Numbered from the stretch's first letter, positions 23,701 to 35,486 are shown. The stretch is 64,000 nt of DNA from Scilla litardierei (GCA_030789695.1 CM061141.1:193761689-193825688), one strand, 5' to 3'. Notes: generated from the sequence alone by a model not told the origin. Numbers and translations: made by a program.

Positions 23701-26700
23701 TGAAAGACAGAACGAGTATTCTTCAATTTTTAGAGCGGGAAAGTTATTCCAGGAGTTCATAGTTGATGCTTGGGCAGCAATTGAGCAACATCGTTTGACA
23801 TTCATCAAACTTAATCAACGAAAACTTCACTCAGAGCTCTATCAGGGTCTTGCAGATATCGATGCATATGCCAGATGCGACCAAATTGGACAGCGCATGA
23901 TACTTCCTTCATCTTTCACTGGCAGTGCACGTCACATGTTTGAAATATTTCAAGACTCGATGGCTATCACATGTTATAACCAGCACCCGGATATTTTTCT
24001 TACCATGACCGCAAATCCAAAGTGGCCAGAAATTACTTCGGCTCTACTGCCCAATCAAAAGGCTACCGACCGTCCAGATTTAGTCGCACGTGTATTTGAG
24101 TTAAAAAGAAAGGCTTTGATGAAGGAGATTGATGGCAATAATGTATTTGGAAGGAAAGTAGCACATGTATTTACAATTGAATTTCAGAAACGGGGTCTTC
24201 CACATATGCATGCTCTTTTCTTTCTTCGTGGACCCGATAAGATTCATACATGTGATCAAGTGGATAGAATTGTATGTGCTGAATTTCCTGATCCTGCTCA
24301 AGATCCTGCATTATTCGATACTGTGTCAAAATGTATGGTACATGGACCATGTGGTGCTCGGAATCCAAATGCCTCATGCATGGAAAATGGTAAGTGTACT
24401 AAGAAATACCCTCGAAATTATTCAGATGCAACAACCTTGGATCGTGATGGATATCCTATTTACCGTCGTCGTAGTAATGGGCATCTATATACTGTAAGGG
24501 GGCATCAGGTTGATAACCGCGATGTTGTGCCGCACAACAGGTATCTCTCAAGGCGCTTTAACTGCCACATTAATGTCGAAGTTTGTGCCGGGGTAAGATG
24601 TGTGAAGTACATTCATAAGTATATTTATAAAGGTCATGATCGGACCACAATGGTATTGGGCGCAGTAAATGAGATCCAACATACCTTGATGCAAGATATA
24701 TTGGACCACCTGAGGCTGCCTGGCGAATATTCGAGCATCCTTTGCATCAAGAGATTCCGTCAGTTCAAAGATTGATACTTCATTTACCAGGGCAACACCG
24801 TGTTATTTTTGATCCAGATGAAGATGTAGATGCAATAAGGTCTAGGGCTGAAAATGATAAGACAACTTTGACTGAATTTTTTACATGTTGCGCTTTACAT
24901 GAGTCTGCGCATGATCTCACATATCAAGAATTCCCCTAAAAGTTTGTGTGGCATTCGTCAACAAAGGTCTGGACTCCAAGACAATCTGGATATGCCATTG
25001 GCAGAATGTATTTTGCCTCCCCTAATTCTGGTGAGAGATTTTATCTACGGTTGCTACTAACAGTTGTTAAAGGGCCAACATCGTGGGAAAATTGACGCAC
25101 ATTCAATTCGATCGAGTACCCTACATTCAAAGCAACATGTATTGCAAGAGGTCTTCTTGAAGATGATTCCGAGTGGAGACAATGTCTTGCCGAGGCTTCA
25201 ATTATGAAAACAGGATATCAATTACGAAGACTGTTTTGTAATATTCTTATCGAATGTGTGCCGATCGACCCCCTTGCATTATGGAATGAATTTTCAATGC
25301 ACATTTGCGATGATCTTCCACATAAATTGCACACTTTATTTGCAATTTCTACCCCAACTCAAGGCCAACTTGAAGATTATGGATTATTCCTTATCAATGA
25401 ATTGCTTGAGGAGTACGGTAAGTGTCTATCCGACTTTCCACCAATGCCACTTCCTGCTGGAGATTGGAATGAAATTGTTGGCGATAGATTGTTGCATGAA
25501 CATTAGGAACTTAAAAATAAAGCGAAACAATTGGATGCACAAAAAGACATTGATTGCCTCAATGATGCACAACGCAATGCTTATTCAGCAATTACTTCAT
25601 CAGTATTTGAAAACAAAGGTACTACATTCTTCTTGAGTGGCGGTGCTGGAACTGGAAAGACTTTTTTGTACAATGCAATAGCAACAATGTTGCGTAGTAT
25701 TGGAAATATAGTTATCACCGTCGCGTCTTCCGGTATTGCATCATTGCTACTTAACGGAGGTCGGACTGCACATTCCACATTTCGTATCCCGTTAGATGTG
25801 CATGATACTTCAATTTGTAATTTTAGCAAGCAATCCATGCAAGCTCAATTATTCAGAAAAGCAAAACTTATAATATGGGATGAAGTACCTATGCAACATC
25901 GGCACTGTGTTGAGGCAGTGGATCGATCGTTACAAGATATGTATGATAACCCCAGAGCATTTGGTGGTATTACTGTTGTTCTTGGTGGGGATTTCCGACA
26001 AATCTTGCCCGTCATACCAAAGGGGGTTCGAGAAGAAATTGTTGGTGCCTCATTGAGACGATCTGTATTATGGTGCTCTGTACAAGTTTTGATATTGGAT
26101 CAAAATATGCGGTTAAATAACTCATCTGTTGAGAATGCAAATTTTGCAAAATTTATTTTGGAGGTATTTTATTTCATGCCTAATTTAATTTTACTTGCTA
26201 TTTTTATCTTAGCCATTCCTTCACTAAAATTATATCTATATGTATTAGGTTGGGACAAATCCTACAGAAGTGGTAGAACTTCCTTCTAACATATTCAGGT
26301 GCAAGGATTTAAACGAGTTAATACTTCAAATTTATCCGCAGCTTCATATTGAGGGTGACGTGACTCCGGCATACCTTACTGAACGAATAATTCTTTCTGC
26401 ACGGAATGATGATGTTACTTTTATAAATGCTGCTGCATTAAACATTTTTCTGGGACAGAAGATTACGTATCAAGCTGCAGACAGTTTTTCTGAAAATGAT
26501 GAAACCGATCCAACCATTATGAATAGATATCCAACTGAGTACATAAACTCTTTGGATCCTCCTGGGTTGCCACAATTTACACTTGAGCTTAAGGTTGGTT
26601 GTCTTATTATTTTATTACGAAATATTGCACCAAAAGACGGGCTCTGCAATGGCACTCGATTGATGGTTGTTAGATGTGCATCACGTGTCATTGAAGCTCA

Positions 26701-27013
26701 AATTTTAAATGGGGATAAAACCGGTTGTTTTGTGTTTATTCCAAGAATATCTTTGTCACCATCGGCTACAGAATTACCTTTTCATATGACAAGAAGGCAG
26801 TTTCCTGTCCGTGTGACATATGCTATGACGATTAATAAAGCCCAAGGACAATCTGTAAAATTCGTTGGAGTTGATTTGCGGACCCCAGTTTTCAGTCATG
26901 GACATCTTTATGTTGCACTTTCAAGGTGCACATCTTTTGATCGTGTGTGTGTCCTTCTTCAGCCCAACATAAATAACACAGTAAACATCGTTTACCCAGA
27001 AGTTCTGCTATGA
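20800..27013 (+). pseudogene. RepHel (Helitron rolling-circle replicase/helicase), copy 1, inactivated
   Basis: Order: repeated N-terminal exons; a seventh exon from 22624 with a cysteine motif (CPHCSALHW ... GTCC); Helitron-like N domain; Rep nuclease with HMH at 24203-24211 and paired tyrosines at 24608 and 24620 (KYIHKYIYKG); PIF1 helicase with Walker A GAGTGKT at 25642-25662, Walker B IIWDE near 25872, GGDFRQ near 25984 and the late motif LYVALSRC near 26905. One GT-AG intron (26164-26248) splits the helicase. The protein would nick, copy and unwind the element for rolling-circle transposition. Lesions: TGA at 23033 (CGA in copy 2), one-base deletion near 24680, TAA at 24937, TGA at 25093 and TAG at 25504. 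None of these is shared with copy 2. The stop falls at [10 protein letters not shown], a normal RepHel end. Confidence 0.92.
20950..22545 (+). repeat. Six tandem 195-bp exons with short introns, Helitron copy 1
   Basis: Exons lie at 20950-21144, 21230-21424, 21511-21705, 21791-21985, 22071-22265 and 22351-22545. Each is exactly 195 bp (65 codons), preceded by TTTGGATAG-type acceptors and followed by GTCAG|GTCATT-type donors. The introns are about 78-86 bp and themselves near-identical. The repeat period is about 280 bp. Each exon begins with codon phase 1 and ends in the same phase, so any number can be spliced without a frameshift. The encoded unit starts ALAQRKRREREQEQRNIS (strongly basic, likely helical) and ends in an acidic/serine segment with HDMISGQDPGPSVR. 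A partial older unit precedes them (about 20800-20863), and a diverged seventh copy starts at 22624 and runs into RepHel. The donor of exon 3 is mutated (GG at 21706). Confidence 0.85.
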
Positions 27014-27170
27014 TTTCCAATGTATGATAAAAATTGTATGTAAGTTTTTTAACTTTCTTTCTTTACATTGTTTTATTTATATTATTTGTTTAAATGATCT
27101 TTTAAAAAATTATTATCGATTGTTGTCTAACATGCAGGTATAGCATTATCATACGTTACCAAGCTTTAAA

Positions 27171-27936
27171 ATGTGGACCCACATTACCATATATGGCAGG
27201 GTAAGAAATTTTTTCCTTTACTACATTTCATTGCATGACTTAATTGTTTTCGGTATGCATTGTTTGATAAAATATTGGTTTGTATTTTTATATAGATAGA
27301 TAATGATGCAGATTTGGCAAAAACTGTAAGTTTCTTATCATAATTCTACATTATATTTTTAATATACTATGTTTGCATTAACATTTTTCTTCTCACAGGT
27401 TCTGTTACTTCAAAACAATCACATAAATGTCAGGCTACGGGGTTATATCGGATTTTGTTTTGATAAGGTATGCATACCGTTACAAACATTCCCATTTTAA
27501 AATTAAAAATTAGTGAATGTTTATTATTATTATTATTTCCAGCAAATTGCTAAAAGAACTTTACAAGCAACGACGACGAGTCACATTGAAGACAAAGCAA
27601 TCTTCTTTTCCGAGGTAATAAAAAAATCTTAGATTTTTTTTTCAAAATATCCTCTTCATTGACCATCCAAATACCTTTTTTGTTATAGAAGTGGAAGATG
27701 GTTCTTGCCGAGCTTGCTTGGTTCCAGAAAGCACGACATCCACCACTCCAACGAAAAAAGGTAAATAAATGTATAAATTTAAAATTTTCCATATTTTCAA
27801 ATATATATTAATTTTTCTAGGAATTTTATGTTCTTAATTTATCTAGGTTATTGCTCATCCCATTAACTCTCCACTTTGGATTGAGCTTGACACATCATCT
27901 TTTTATAATGTGATGATGAAAAGGTTTTCTGCTTAA
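27171..27936 (+). CDS. Small six-exon gene of unknown function carried by Helitron copy 1
   Basis: Exons from an ATG at 27171: 27171-27200, 27296-27325, 27399-27467, 27543-27614, 27689-27760 and 27847-27936. All have GT-AG borders, all lengths are multiples of three, and every junction is in phase 0. Together they give 120 codons and a stop. Recognisable stretches are DNDADLAKT, NVRLRGYIGFCFDK, KWKMVLAELAWFQKARHP and SPLWIELDTSSFYNVMMKRF. I do not recognise the family. It starts 157 bp after the RepHel stop on the same strand, and an intron-like GTAAG ... CAG (27038-27137) links the RepHel 3' end to its first exon, so both could lie on one transcript. It may be a captured host gene fragment or a Helitron accessory gene. 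The start codon is uncertain. Confidence 0.55.
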
Positions 27937-28587
27937 ATACGATGAAGGTAATAAAAGTGAGTTGTACAAAGTAATTAGATATTTCTTCGTTTCTAATTTT
28001 TCTATTCTAAGCTATGATTTTATTTTTAATTTTCAGGACACACGGCCCTAGCTTCAGATGTAAATTTTGTTGGTTTTAAATGCCGGTGTGAGAGATGGTG
28101 TTTTTGAAATTGGACTGCATGGTTGTTCAATCCAAAATGTATTTTTGTGTATATTTGTTCATGGTTAAGGGTTTTTTCTTTTGGCATATAGTTTAGGTTG
28201 TGTGATATTATTATAAGTCGATGTAAAAATATGTTGCCTTAAGTACTATTTTGGTTGAAACTATGATTTGGGGAAACCTCCCTTCATAATATCCATCCAC
28301 AAAGTTTGTGCGGTCTTTTGGAATTTTATTTCCTTCTTTGTTTCATTTGGGAAGTTATGCCGATCTAATTTTTGTGGATTTTAGTGTCCGTATTTTTTGT
28401 TGGTTTTGTTGGTTCATTTGCAGGTTTACAAGGAGACTTTGTGAATTTTATTTGAGTTGTTGGGTTTTTCCATGCGAGGTCCCCCGAGCCCTTGGGTTGC
28501 TTCATTTGCAGGTTTACAAGGAGACTTTGTGAATTTTATTCAATTTGTAATTTTTTGGTTCCAAATATTCACAGATACATCAACCCA
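27937..28587 (+). other. Helitron interior without recognised gene
   Basis: A further acceptor-like TTTTCAG near 28037 suggests a spliced 3' UTR of the six-exon gene. A segment containing CATTTGCAGGTTTACAAGGA is directly duplicated (about 28417-28453 and 28503-28541). No protein is recognised. Confidence 0.5.
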
Positions 28588-28588
28588 T

Positions 28589-30880
28589 CTATATTATAAA
28601 ACAGGATGTTATCATGGGTTTTTGGATAAGAAGAGCTTGCACAGATCATCCACATCCCCCTCATCTGCTGGCTCGACTCCTCACCCTCATCTTCCTCATC
28701 ACCCTCATCTGCTGGAGTACATCGGTGAGCTCTTCTCCACAATTTATTTTGTTTCATTTACTTTATTTCAATGGAGTATTGCTTTCAGAATCCACGGTTC
28801 TGGTTCCGCAAAAAGTAAATTTATTTCAATGGAGTGTTGATCCAGCTTTAATATGTTGTCATTTTGAATTTTTTTCTCCATTTCTCAATGGAGTATTGAT
28901 CCATCTTGATAACATCCCTATAAATTGAATTTTTTTGGGATTCTTTTTTTAGTTTAGCTGTTTATGTTTTGATTGAAAAGATGCAGATTGTGAGTGCCTC
29001 TCAAGATGTGTAATTTATCCTAGGTGCATCACCAATTCAATGTTTCCAGGGTAATTTATCCTAGGTGCATCACCAATTCAATGAATTTTTATGTCAAAAT
29101 CATGCCCATGTTTGATCTTCTGTTCAATGGACCTGATGCTTAATTTCCTTTTCAGGTCAAATATAGGAAAGACACTTGAATGCAGAGACAATAGAATAAT
29201 GAAATTAAAATCTTTTGGTTTCTTTTTTTAGTTGAGCTGTTTAGGTTTTGATTGAAAAGATTATATCAAGTTGTGTTATACATGTTCCTAAATGCAGATT
29301 GTGAGTGCCTCTCAAGATGGGGATATTTATCCTTTCATATTTTTATGTTTGATAAATATAACAATGTTTCCAGGTTAATTTATACTATGTGCATCACCAA
29401 TCCAATGGACATAAGATTGAATTACCATTCATTATTTATGTATACTATTCAATGTTTATGTATAACCAAATGTGAGATATTCAATGTTAAAGATTATGTA
29501 TAAGATGCTAACTAAGCCAATGGTGTAATGGGTGGCCTTGAGGCCTATATATATATAGATAGATGGAATGATCTATCACAGGTTATAGACCCAACTCTGT
29601 GACTTAATACCAAAAATACATTTTGCATGCAATTATCATAATACACCCAATTCTTTTTGCCTGAGTACCATTGATAATGATTAGCAGATACAAACTACGA
29701 AAATACATTTTGCATGCAATTAGCATAATCCACTCAGGTTTATGACACATGGGTCAAAAATTATCATATGTATGTATGTAGAAGTTGGTCAAATATGTAG
29801 GTGCCATTTGAAGATGGGGTGGCAGTGACTTTAAATCCATGCCCAATTTTTCAAATTTTTGTTTTACATCATGCTACTGAAAAGGAAAGTGAAGCTGAAC
29901 TAGAAGTACAAAAACAATTAGCACAGATGTCTATCCTTCCATTGTCATCAGATGCAATTATTCATATAGTTTGAGAATACCACAAGTTGACAAGTATATT
30001 GGCAATCATATATTCCATAACCATGCTACTCTCTACTTCAGCCTGTATATTACATATCATTGTCTTGGATACTCCTTGCTTAGAATTTGATAAGCTAGCT
30101 TCAAATCATTTTCATTCAGTTGTTTAATGGTGGGTGTTCCTCATTGATTTCTTTTTCAGATGCTCTAGATGAACAAAATAAATGTCACATATCCAATATA
30201 TAGAGTTTCTAATATAAAGAGTTTCTACTGAAAGAACTAATATATCCAACATATCCAATAAATGTCACATATTATCCTGTAAATATAAATAACAACCCCA
30301 ATTGAGTTATAATGTGTTGTACATTATTCACAGGATAGCCTGTAAACATGTATAACAACCCCAATTGAGTTATAACAGGATTATTTACAGGATATTTTAT
30401 TTGATTATTTACAGGATATCCAGGATATTTGGGGTTCTAAAACTCAATTGAGTTATTCATTATTTACAGGATATTTGATTCATACTTGAAGTTCACATAA
30501 TTTATATCTCATTTCTTCATTTCTGATGTTCTGTGAATAATGAATAAATCTGTTAATGATATATTTGCATTTGGCATCAAATATTATTGCTAGCCATTTT
30601 GCATTTTGAATATGTTCACATAAGAAATGGCTGTGAATAATGTTCACATATTTGCATTTCTGGAATATAATGTTCACACATTTTGAATATGTTCACATAA
30701 GAAATATTATTTCTTCATTTCTGATGTGAAGGAATGTGAATGAGAATGTGAATGAATTGTAAATGAAGTTCACATTGTTGAATGAATTTGTTACTTGAGT
30801 GCATATCCTGTCACATTGAGTGCATTTACAAATTCATTTACAAGTTCAAAAATGAATATCCTGCACAACAGATGAATAGG
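28589..30880 (+). other. Helitron interior, AT-rich, no recognised gene
   Basis: An exon-like CT-rich block (28640-28725) ends at a donor-like TCGGTGAGC. Otherwise the sequence is AT-rich with short duplicated words (for example TTATCCTAGGTGCATCACCA twice near 29020 and 29053). Copy 2 has the same content at about 52778-58560. I see no protein. Confidence 0.5.
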
Positions 30881-31372
30881 GATGATATTTCTCTTGACAG
30901 GATGAATTGACAGGATATGGGATGATATTTCTCTCAACAGAATATGGGATGATAGTTCAAAAATTCATTTTGAACTATCATCCCATATCATGTCACAATG
31001 AATGAAGTTCACATCTCTCAATGGAATATTGATATTTCTCTCAACAGAATTCATTTTTGAACAGAATATGGGATGATATTTCTCTCAACAGATTGCTATC
31101 ATCCCATATTCTGTTGAGACAAATTCATTGTGAGAGAAATATCAATGTGAGAGATGTGAACTATCATCCCATTGAGAGATGTTGAAATATCAATTGTGAG
31201 AGAAATATCAATGTCTCAATGAAATATCAATGTCGCATTGATATTTCTCTCAACAGAATATGGGATGATATTTCTCTCAACTATCATCCCATTGAGAGAT
31301 GTGAACTTGCGACATTGAAATATGGGATGATATTTCTCTCAACTATCATCCCATTTTCTGTTGAGAGAAATC
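30880..31372. repeat. Cluster of interleaved direct and inverted repeats, copy 1
   Basis: The word ATGGGATGATATTTCTCTCA occurs several times, and its complement, of the form GAGAGAAATATCA with CTATCATCCCATATTCTG, occurs interleaved with it. Almost every part of the block can pair with another part nearby. The block ends where the partial LTR begins. Confidence 0.75.
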
Positions 31373-33914
31373 TGTCACGCCCCGCTTCCCAAAAACACGG
31401 AGGCGAAGCGTGACGAAGGCCCGCTTAGGCCGGGGCTGAGAGCCCGGACCCAATAAGCGTCTGTAGTATTCCATAGCGAAAGTACAGGTCCCTGCATGTT
31501 AGTACGAAATAACAAAAGTACTGAAAAGAAACATTTCATTTTATTCCAAAGTTTATCATCAAAAGTACTGAGAGTCTAAAAAAGTGCCGAAAACGGCTAC
31601 AACTGCTGAAAGGAAACTAATGGTGCAAGCACCCAACCTAGACGAGAAAGTAAGAGTGCAACGCACCCAACAAAACTGAAATGGATAACTCTGGATCAGC
31701 AACAACGGGTCTCTAACTCTGGTCGTCCTCTGGATCGTACTCCGGATCAGCGTCCTCCGGCTCTAAGTCAACTGGCAAGTCCGCCTCGTCGACGTACTCT
31801 GGCTCCACACCTGACGTACAGCACCAAAAGAGGAAACTGTACGTCAGGCAAAGTCTACACAAACCGTCAGACTCTACTGCAAGTGTATCAACTATTAACA
31901 ATGATATACTGGTTGTTTTAGCATGCTGGGGTTATAACTGAGTAACGAAAAGTAGCGTAGCAGGAAAAGTAAACGTAGCAAGCAGTAGACGTAGCGTGTG
32001 CTACCGACTACGGGACTAACCTACAGGTGTCGAGACAAGACGTGACGTGACGGGACAGGACAGGACAAGACGGGACAGGACAAGTAAGACACGAAAGGGT
32101 TCACGCCTTACGGTTCGAGGGCGGCCAGACCCTCTCCCCGTGCGCACGCTCAACCCTACCCCAACCCAGAGACTCAGGACAAGAAGTACAGAGATCACTT
32201 CCGCTAGGGAAGCACCTGAAACGTCCGTAGGATTTTTGGTATCACAAAGATCACTTCCGCTCGGGAAGCATCTGAAACGCCCGTAGGCTTTTTGGTATCA
32301 CAGAGATCACTTTCGCTCGGGAAGCATCTGAAACGCCCGTAGGCTTTTTGTATCACGGAGATCACTTCCGCTCGGGAAGCATCTGAAACGCCCGTAGGCT
32401 TTTTGTATCACGGAGATCACTTCCGCTCGGGAAGCATCTGAAACGCCCGTAGGCTTTTTGGGTAACAAGACACGACACGACCAGTGTAGGGAGTTTTATT
32501 CTAGGGTGTCCACACGCACGCACACGCAAGATAGACCTATGATGTTAGCAGTTTATTGTTGTCAGGCTCAGACTTCGTCGTCAAGTCTGAGCCGTCACGG
32601 GTCGTCCCGGACGCTATCATTTCACGTCCGGTTCTCATCACACACAATCTAACAGTTCTACAAACTGGAACTAAGGCACAGTCAAAACGCAAGTGGATAC
32701 ACTTGCCTGAAATGGCGAGTGCGTCGTCAGTCCGGGGCGTCTCGTCCGGTCGTCGCGTCCGCGGTAGTCCGTCTGAAAAGGGATCACGGCGACGGTGTCA
32801 AGTCGCGATTTTCGTCAAATCCTATTTAGGTTCATTTCTAAGTTAGGCGTGGCTACCCTAACTGTCACAAGTCAAAAAGTGTCCGATCAGCCTATCCGAC
32901 GAATCTATCCTATGTGCACAGTTCAAAAGTCCGATCGTCGATTCTATTGTTCACAACATTTTAAAGGAGCAGAAAATAAATTTAGTGAGTTTAGTTGCCG
33001 ATTTTAGTTAGGTTTTCAGTTTTGGCTACGGGTGGGTTTCGCTACGAGTTACGAGAAAACCAACCTCTCCGGAGTCTGAAGTAGTGCAGACGTAGGGTCT
33101 GAACGGAGGGGTGTCTGCGGCGTCTACAGTGTCCCAACTACGGGTAGCGTAGTGGGACTCGTCCGGGCAGCGGACGAAGCGCGATCAGCGGGTACAATCA
33201 GTCCACGGCAAAACGGCGAGCTAGCGTCGCGGGGAGGCTGCGGACAGATCTCGATCGTGCACGTGGATAGGGCTCCGTGCGACGGCCGCAGGCGACATGA
33301 CGAGAGGCGAGGGGCGGCTGAAAATGGAGGCGGCAGCGCTCTCAGGGAGCTGCAGCGGCGTCTCGTGGGGCAGCGAAGGTGGTCGAGAGGGGCCGCGGCT
33401 CAGATCTGCGGCGATCACCATCAGCGGCGGAGGAGAACAGCTGGCGGCCGTGCGGGCTTGCGCGGCGGCAGGCGCTGACGCGAAGCGGCGGCGGAGCTGA
33501 AGGCACTGCGCGGAGCTGCGGGCACAGCGACGGGGATCAGGCTCGGCGGCGGCGCCGAGCGTCAGAGATCGAGGGAGAGAGAGGGGGACGACGCGGGGAG
33601 GCCGTGAGGGCGTGGCGTCGGTGTCGGGGGGATGCGCAGCGGCGGAATCGGGGTCGGACTCGGCGGCAGCTGCGGCGAAGTCGCGACGGCAGGGAGAATT
33701 GCGGCGGCGGGGGCACAGATCGGACTCGGCGGCGGCGCCGAGCGACTGAGATCGAGAGCGAGGGAGAGGGGAACGTCACTGGGTCGCCGTGGGAGGGAGA
33801 TGCCGGCGTCGGGCGGCTCTATGGCGACGGCTGCGACCGGAGAACGCGACGGCGGCTGGATCGCGGCGAGGTCGTCGTCGGTGCCGCGGGGCGAGGGAGG
33901 AGCGAGAGGGGGAT
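31373..33914 (-). repeat. Partial LTR of the same superfamily, diverged from the array LTRs
   Basis: It starts TGTCACGCCCCGCTTCCC, the element-sense 3' terminus of the family, and follows the array LTRs in order: paired inverted repeats (CCTGACGTACAG near 31810), hairpin units (32186-32460), an AGACTTCGTCGTCAAGTCT hairpin near 32571, CCTATTTAGGTTCATTTCTA near 32821, then a GC-rich block (33150-33910). It breaks off without the GTTACA terminus. At the right edge it joins Helitron sequence at a shared CCGAATG (33915; the same word is at 61241 in copy 2). Open frames in the GC-rich block, including a 334-codon one, have no protein-like composition. Confidence 0.8.
32186..32460. repeat. Five tandem hairpin units in the partial LTR
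   Basis: A unit of about 53-57 bp containing GATCACTTCCGCTCGGGAAGC, followed by ATCTGAAACGCCCGTAGGCT and TTTTG, occurs five times; the first and third copies differ slightly. CTTCC-GCTC-GGGAAG forms a short stem-loop. The position matches the hairpin array of the other LTRs, although the stem sequence is different. Confidence 0.85.
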
Positions 33915-34560
33915 CCGAATGTTTCCGCGCCGAAATTGTTGTTCTACGTCGAAATTGTTATTATGTGATGAAGGCGCCTGCACTGAATTTGTTGTTCTGA
34001 ACCGAAGGCGTCCACGCCGAAATTGTTGTTCTGCATCAACTTTGTTGTTCCACGCCGAAGGCGCCCACGTCGAATTTGTTGTTCTATGCCAAAGGCGCCC
34101 ACGCCGAAATTGTTGTTCTGCGTTGAAGCGCGTCCGTACCGAAATTGTTGTTCTACGTCGAATTTGTTGTTCAGCACCGAAGGCGTCCGTGCCAAAATTG
34201 TTGTTCTACACCAAAATTGTTGTTCCGCGCCTGCGCCAAACTCGCCCGCGCAATTTTTTTACGCGAATTTTTTGTTTCGAGCCAAAGGGCCCGCACAATT
34301 TTTTGACGCTAATTTTTTGTTCGGCGCCGAAGGCGCCCGTGTCGAAATTGTTATTCTACACCAAAATTGTTTTTCCGTGTTGAAGGCGCCCGCGTCGAAT
34401 TTGTTCTTCTGTACCGAAGGCGGCCACGCTGACATTGTTGTTCCGCACTGAATTTGTTGTTCCCACCGAAGGCGCCCACGTCGAATTTGTTGTTTTGTGT
34501 CGAATATGCTTGCGCCGAATTTGGTGTTCTGCACCGTGCCTACGCCGAATGAGCCCGTGC
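33915..34560. repeat. Hairpin-rich GC/AT repeat near the Helitron 3' end, copy 1
   Basis: A short unit recurs about every 30-70 bp: a small stem-loop GCGCCGAAGGCGC or variants, then CCGCGCCGAA and TTGTTGTTCT. This gives the long cysteine/arginine-rich open frames on both strands, which are repeat artefacts. The same region lies in copy 2 at 61100-61890. Confidence 0.8.
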
Positions 34561-35456
34561 CGCTAAATATTTTTACGCTTATTTGTTGTTCTTTTAAATT
34601 TTGGCTGTAGAAATAAGTTTTTGGGGAACAAAGATTTCGCGTGGGAACATCTTAAATGAACCGTGTGTTGTTTTATTTCGCGAGGGAATAATTTCCAAAC
34701 GATTGAAATCAAATTCTTGATGCTTTGTTTAGGTTTTTATGGAGAACTTTAAATTTTGGGTTGTTTTATTTGGCAATTCTGTTCATTTTGGTTTATAGAG
34801 CAAGGATTTTATTGTTTTTAAATGTGAAATACCAATCGTTGATGTCAAATTCTTGACTTTGTTATTTGAGAGTAGATGACGACATGGTATTTGAATTGCT
34901 TGAAGTGAATTTTAAGGAATTATGATGAAATATATTGTCTTAATGTTGACACCTAGAGAAATTTTTTTTTGATTTGATGTAGTTTTGGGGATTACAATAT
35001 GCATGTCTATAGTTAAAACTTGACGTGCGGTGTATGTTCTGCTGGTTACATGGATGGTGGTTCGTGTAGAGAAGACGATGAGCGATCTCTTGATCAGGAC
35101 GGACTAGACGATGCGACTCGATCAATATTGATCACAGGTGAATAATTTCAAAATGTTTGAAATTTCTTGGGATGAGCTAAATTATGGGTGATCTAAGATT
35201 TTTAGGTGGAATCGTAAATGATCCGCGCCGAAGGCGCCCGCTAAATTTTTTTAACTAATTTGTTGTTCTGCACCGAAGGCGTCTGCGCCGAATTTGTTGT
35301 TCCACGCTGAAGGTGCATGCGCCGATTTCATTGTTCCACGCCGAATGCGTCCGTGTCGCTAAATATTTTTACGCTTATTTGTTGTTCCGCACATTTTTGA
35401 CCGTGGAAATAATTTTTTGGGGAACAAAGATTTTGCGGGGGAAAATCTTAATTGAA
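34561..35456 (+). other. Helitron subterminal region, no gene
   Basis: AT-rich non-coding sequence, near-identical to 61890-62816 in copy 2. A few further GCGCCGAAGGCGC units occur at 35225-35345; copy 2 has one more such unit, near 62600-62635. Confidence 0.6.
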
Positions 35457-35486
35457 CCGTGCCCGCGGGCACGGGGTATGACTAGT
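35457..35486 (+). other. Helitron 3' terminus, copy 1
   Basis: An 18-bp perfect palindrome, CCGTGCCCGCGGGCACGG (35457-35474), is followed after 7 bp by CTAG (35482-35485) and then T. A GC-rich hairpin about 10 bp upstream of CTRR, with insertion before T, is the defining 3' end of plant Helitrons. It acts as the termination signal of rolling-circle transposition. Confidence 0.9.

Larger units (their letters stand above)
3572..35485 (+). mobile_element. Helitron copy 1: left-truncated, interrupted by an LTR array and a partial LTR
   Basis: The segment is collinear with copy 2 (44137-62845) and near-identical to it. It starts abruptly at 3572, which corresponds to 44137, at the end of a foreign LTR. 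It is split at 4385/20726 by the tandem LTR element and resumes with the same sequence as the uninterrupted copy 2. From 31373 to 33914 a partial LTR replaces what copy 2 carries at 59054-61240. It contains the exon array and RepHel pseudogene (20800-27013), a small six-exon gene (27171-27936) and a 3' terminus with an 18-bp palindrome and CTAG|T at 35482-35486. Helitrons are rolling-circle transposons that insert between A and T without target duplication. Confidence 0.85.
28588..35485 (+). mobile_element. Possible nested Helitron inside copy 1 (second 5' end)
   Basis: At 28588, after an A, the sequence reads TCTATATTATAAAACAGG then ATGTTATCATGGG. This nearly matches the putative Helitron 5' end at 36600 and the equivalent site at 52777. 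It could be the 5' end of a non-autonomous Helitron that shares the 3' terminus at 35485, or a remnant of an older nested insertion. Both copies share it, so it predates their duplication. Which 5' end pairs with the 3' terminus cannot be decided by eye. Confidence 0.45.

Noticed and set aside
24101..24497. Frames on other strands or phases inside RepHel
   Set aside because: They overlap the conserved nuclease motifs in the wrong frame and are shadows of the real gene.
32186..32460. CRISPR-like look of evenly spaced repeats with hairpins
   Set aside because: The 'spacers' are also repeated, the locus is inside a plant LTR, and no cas genes exist; it is a tandem minisatellite.
33379..34383. 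A 334-codon open frame, the longest in the partial LTR
   Set aside because: It starts in GC-rich LTR sequence and runs across a recombination junction (33914) into hairpin repeats; the second half is a periodic cysteine/arginine pattern made by the repeat.
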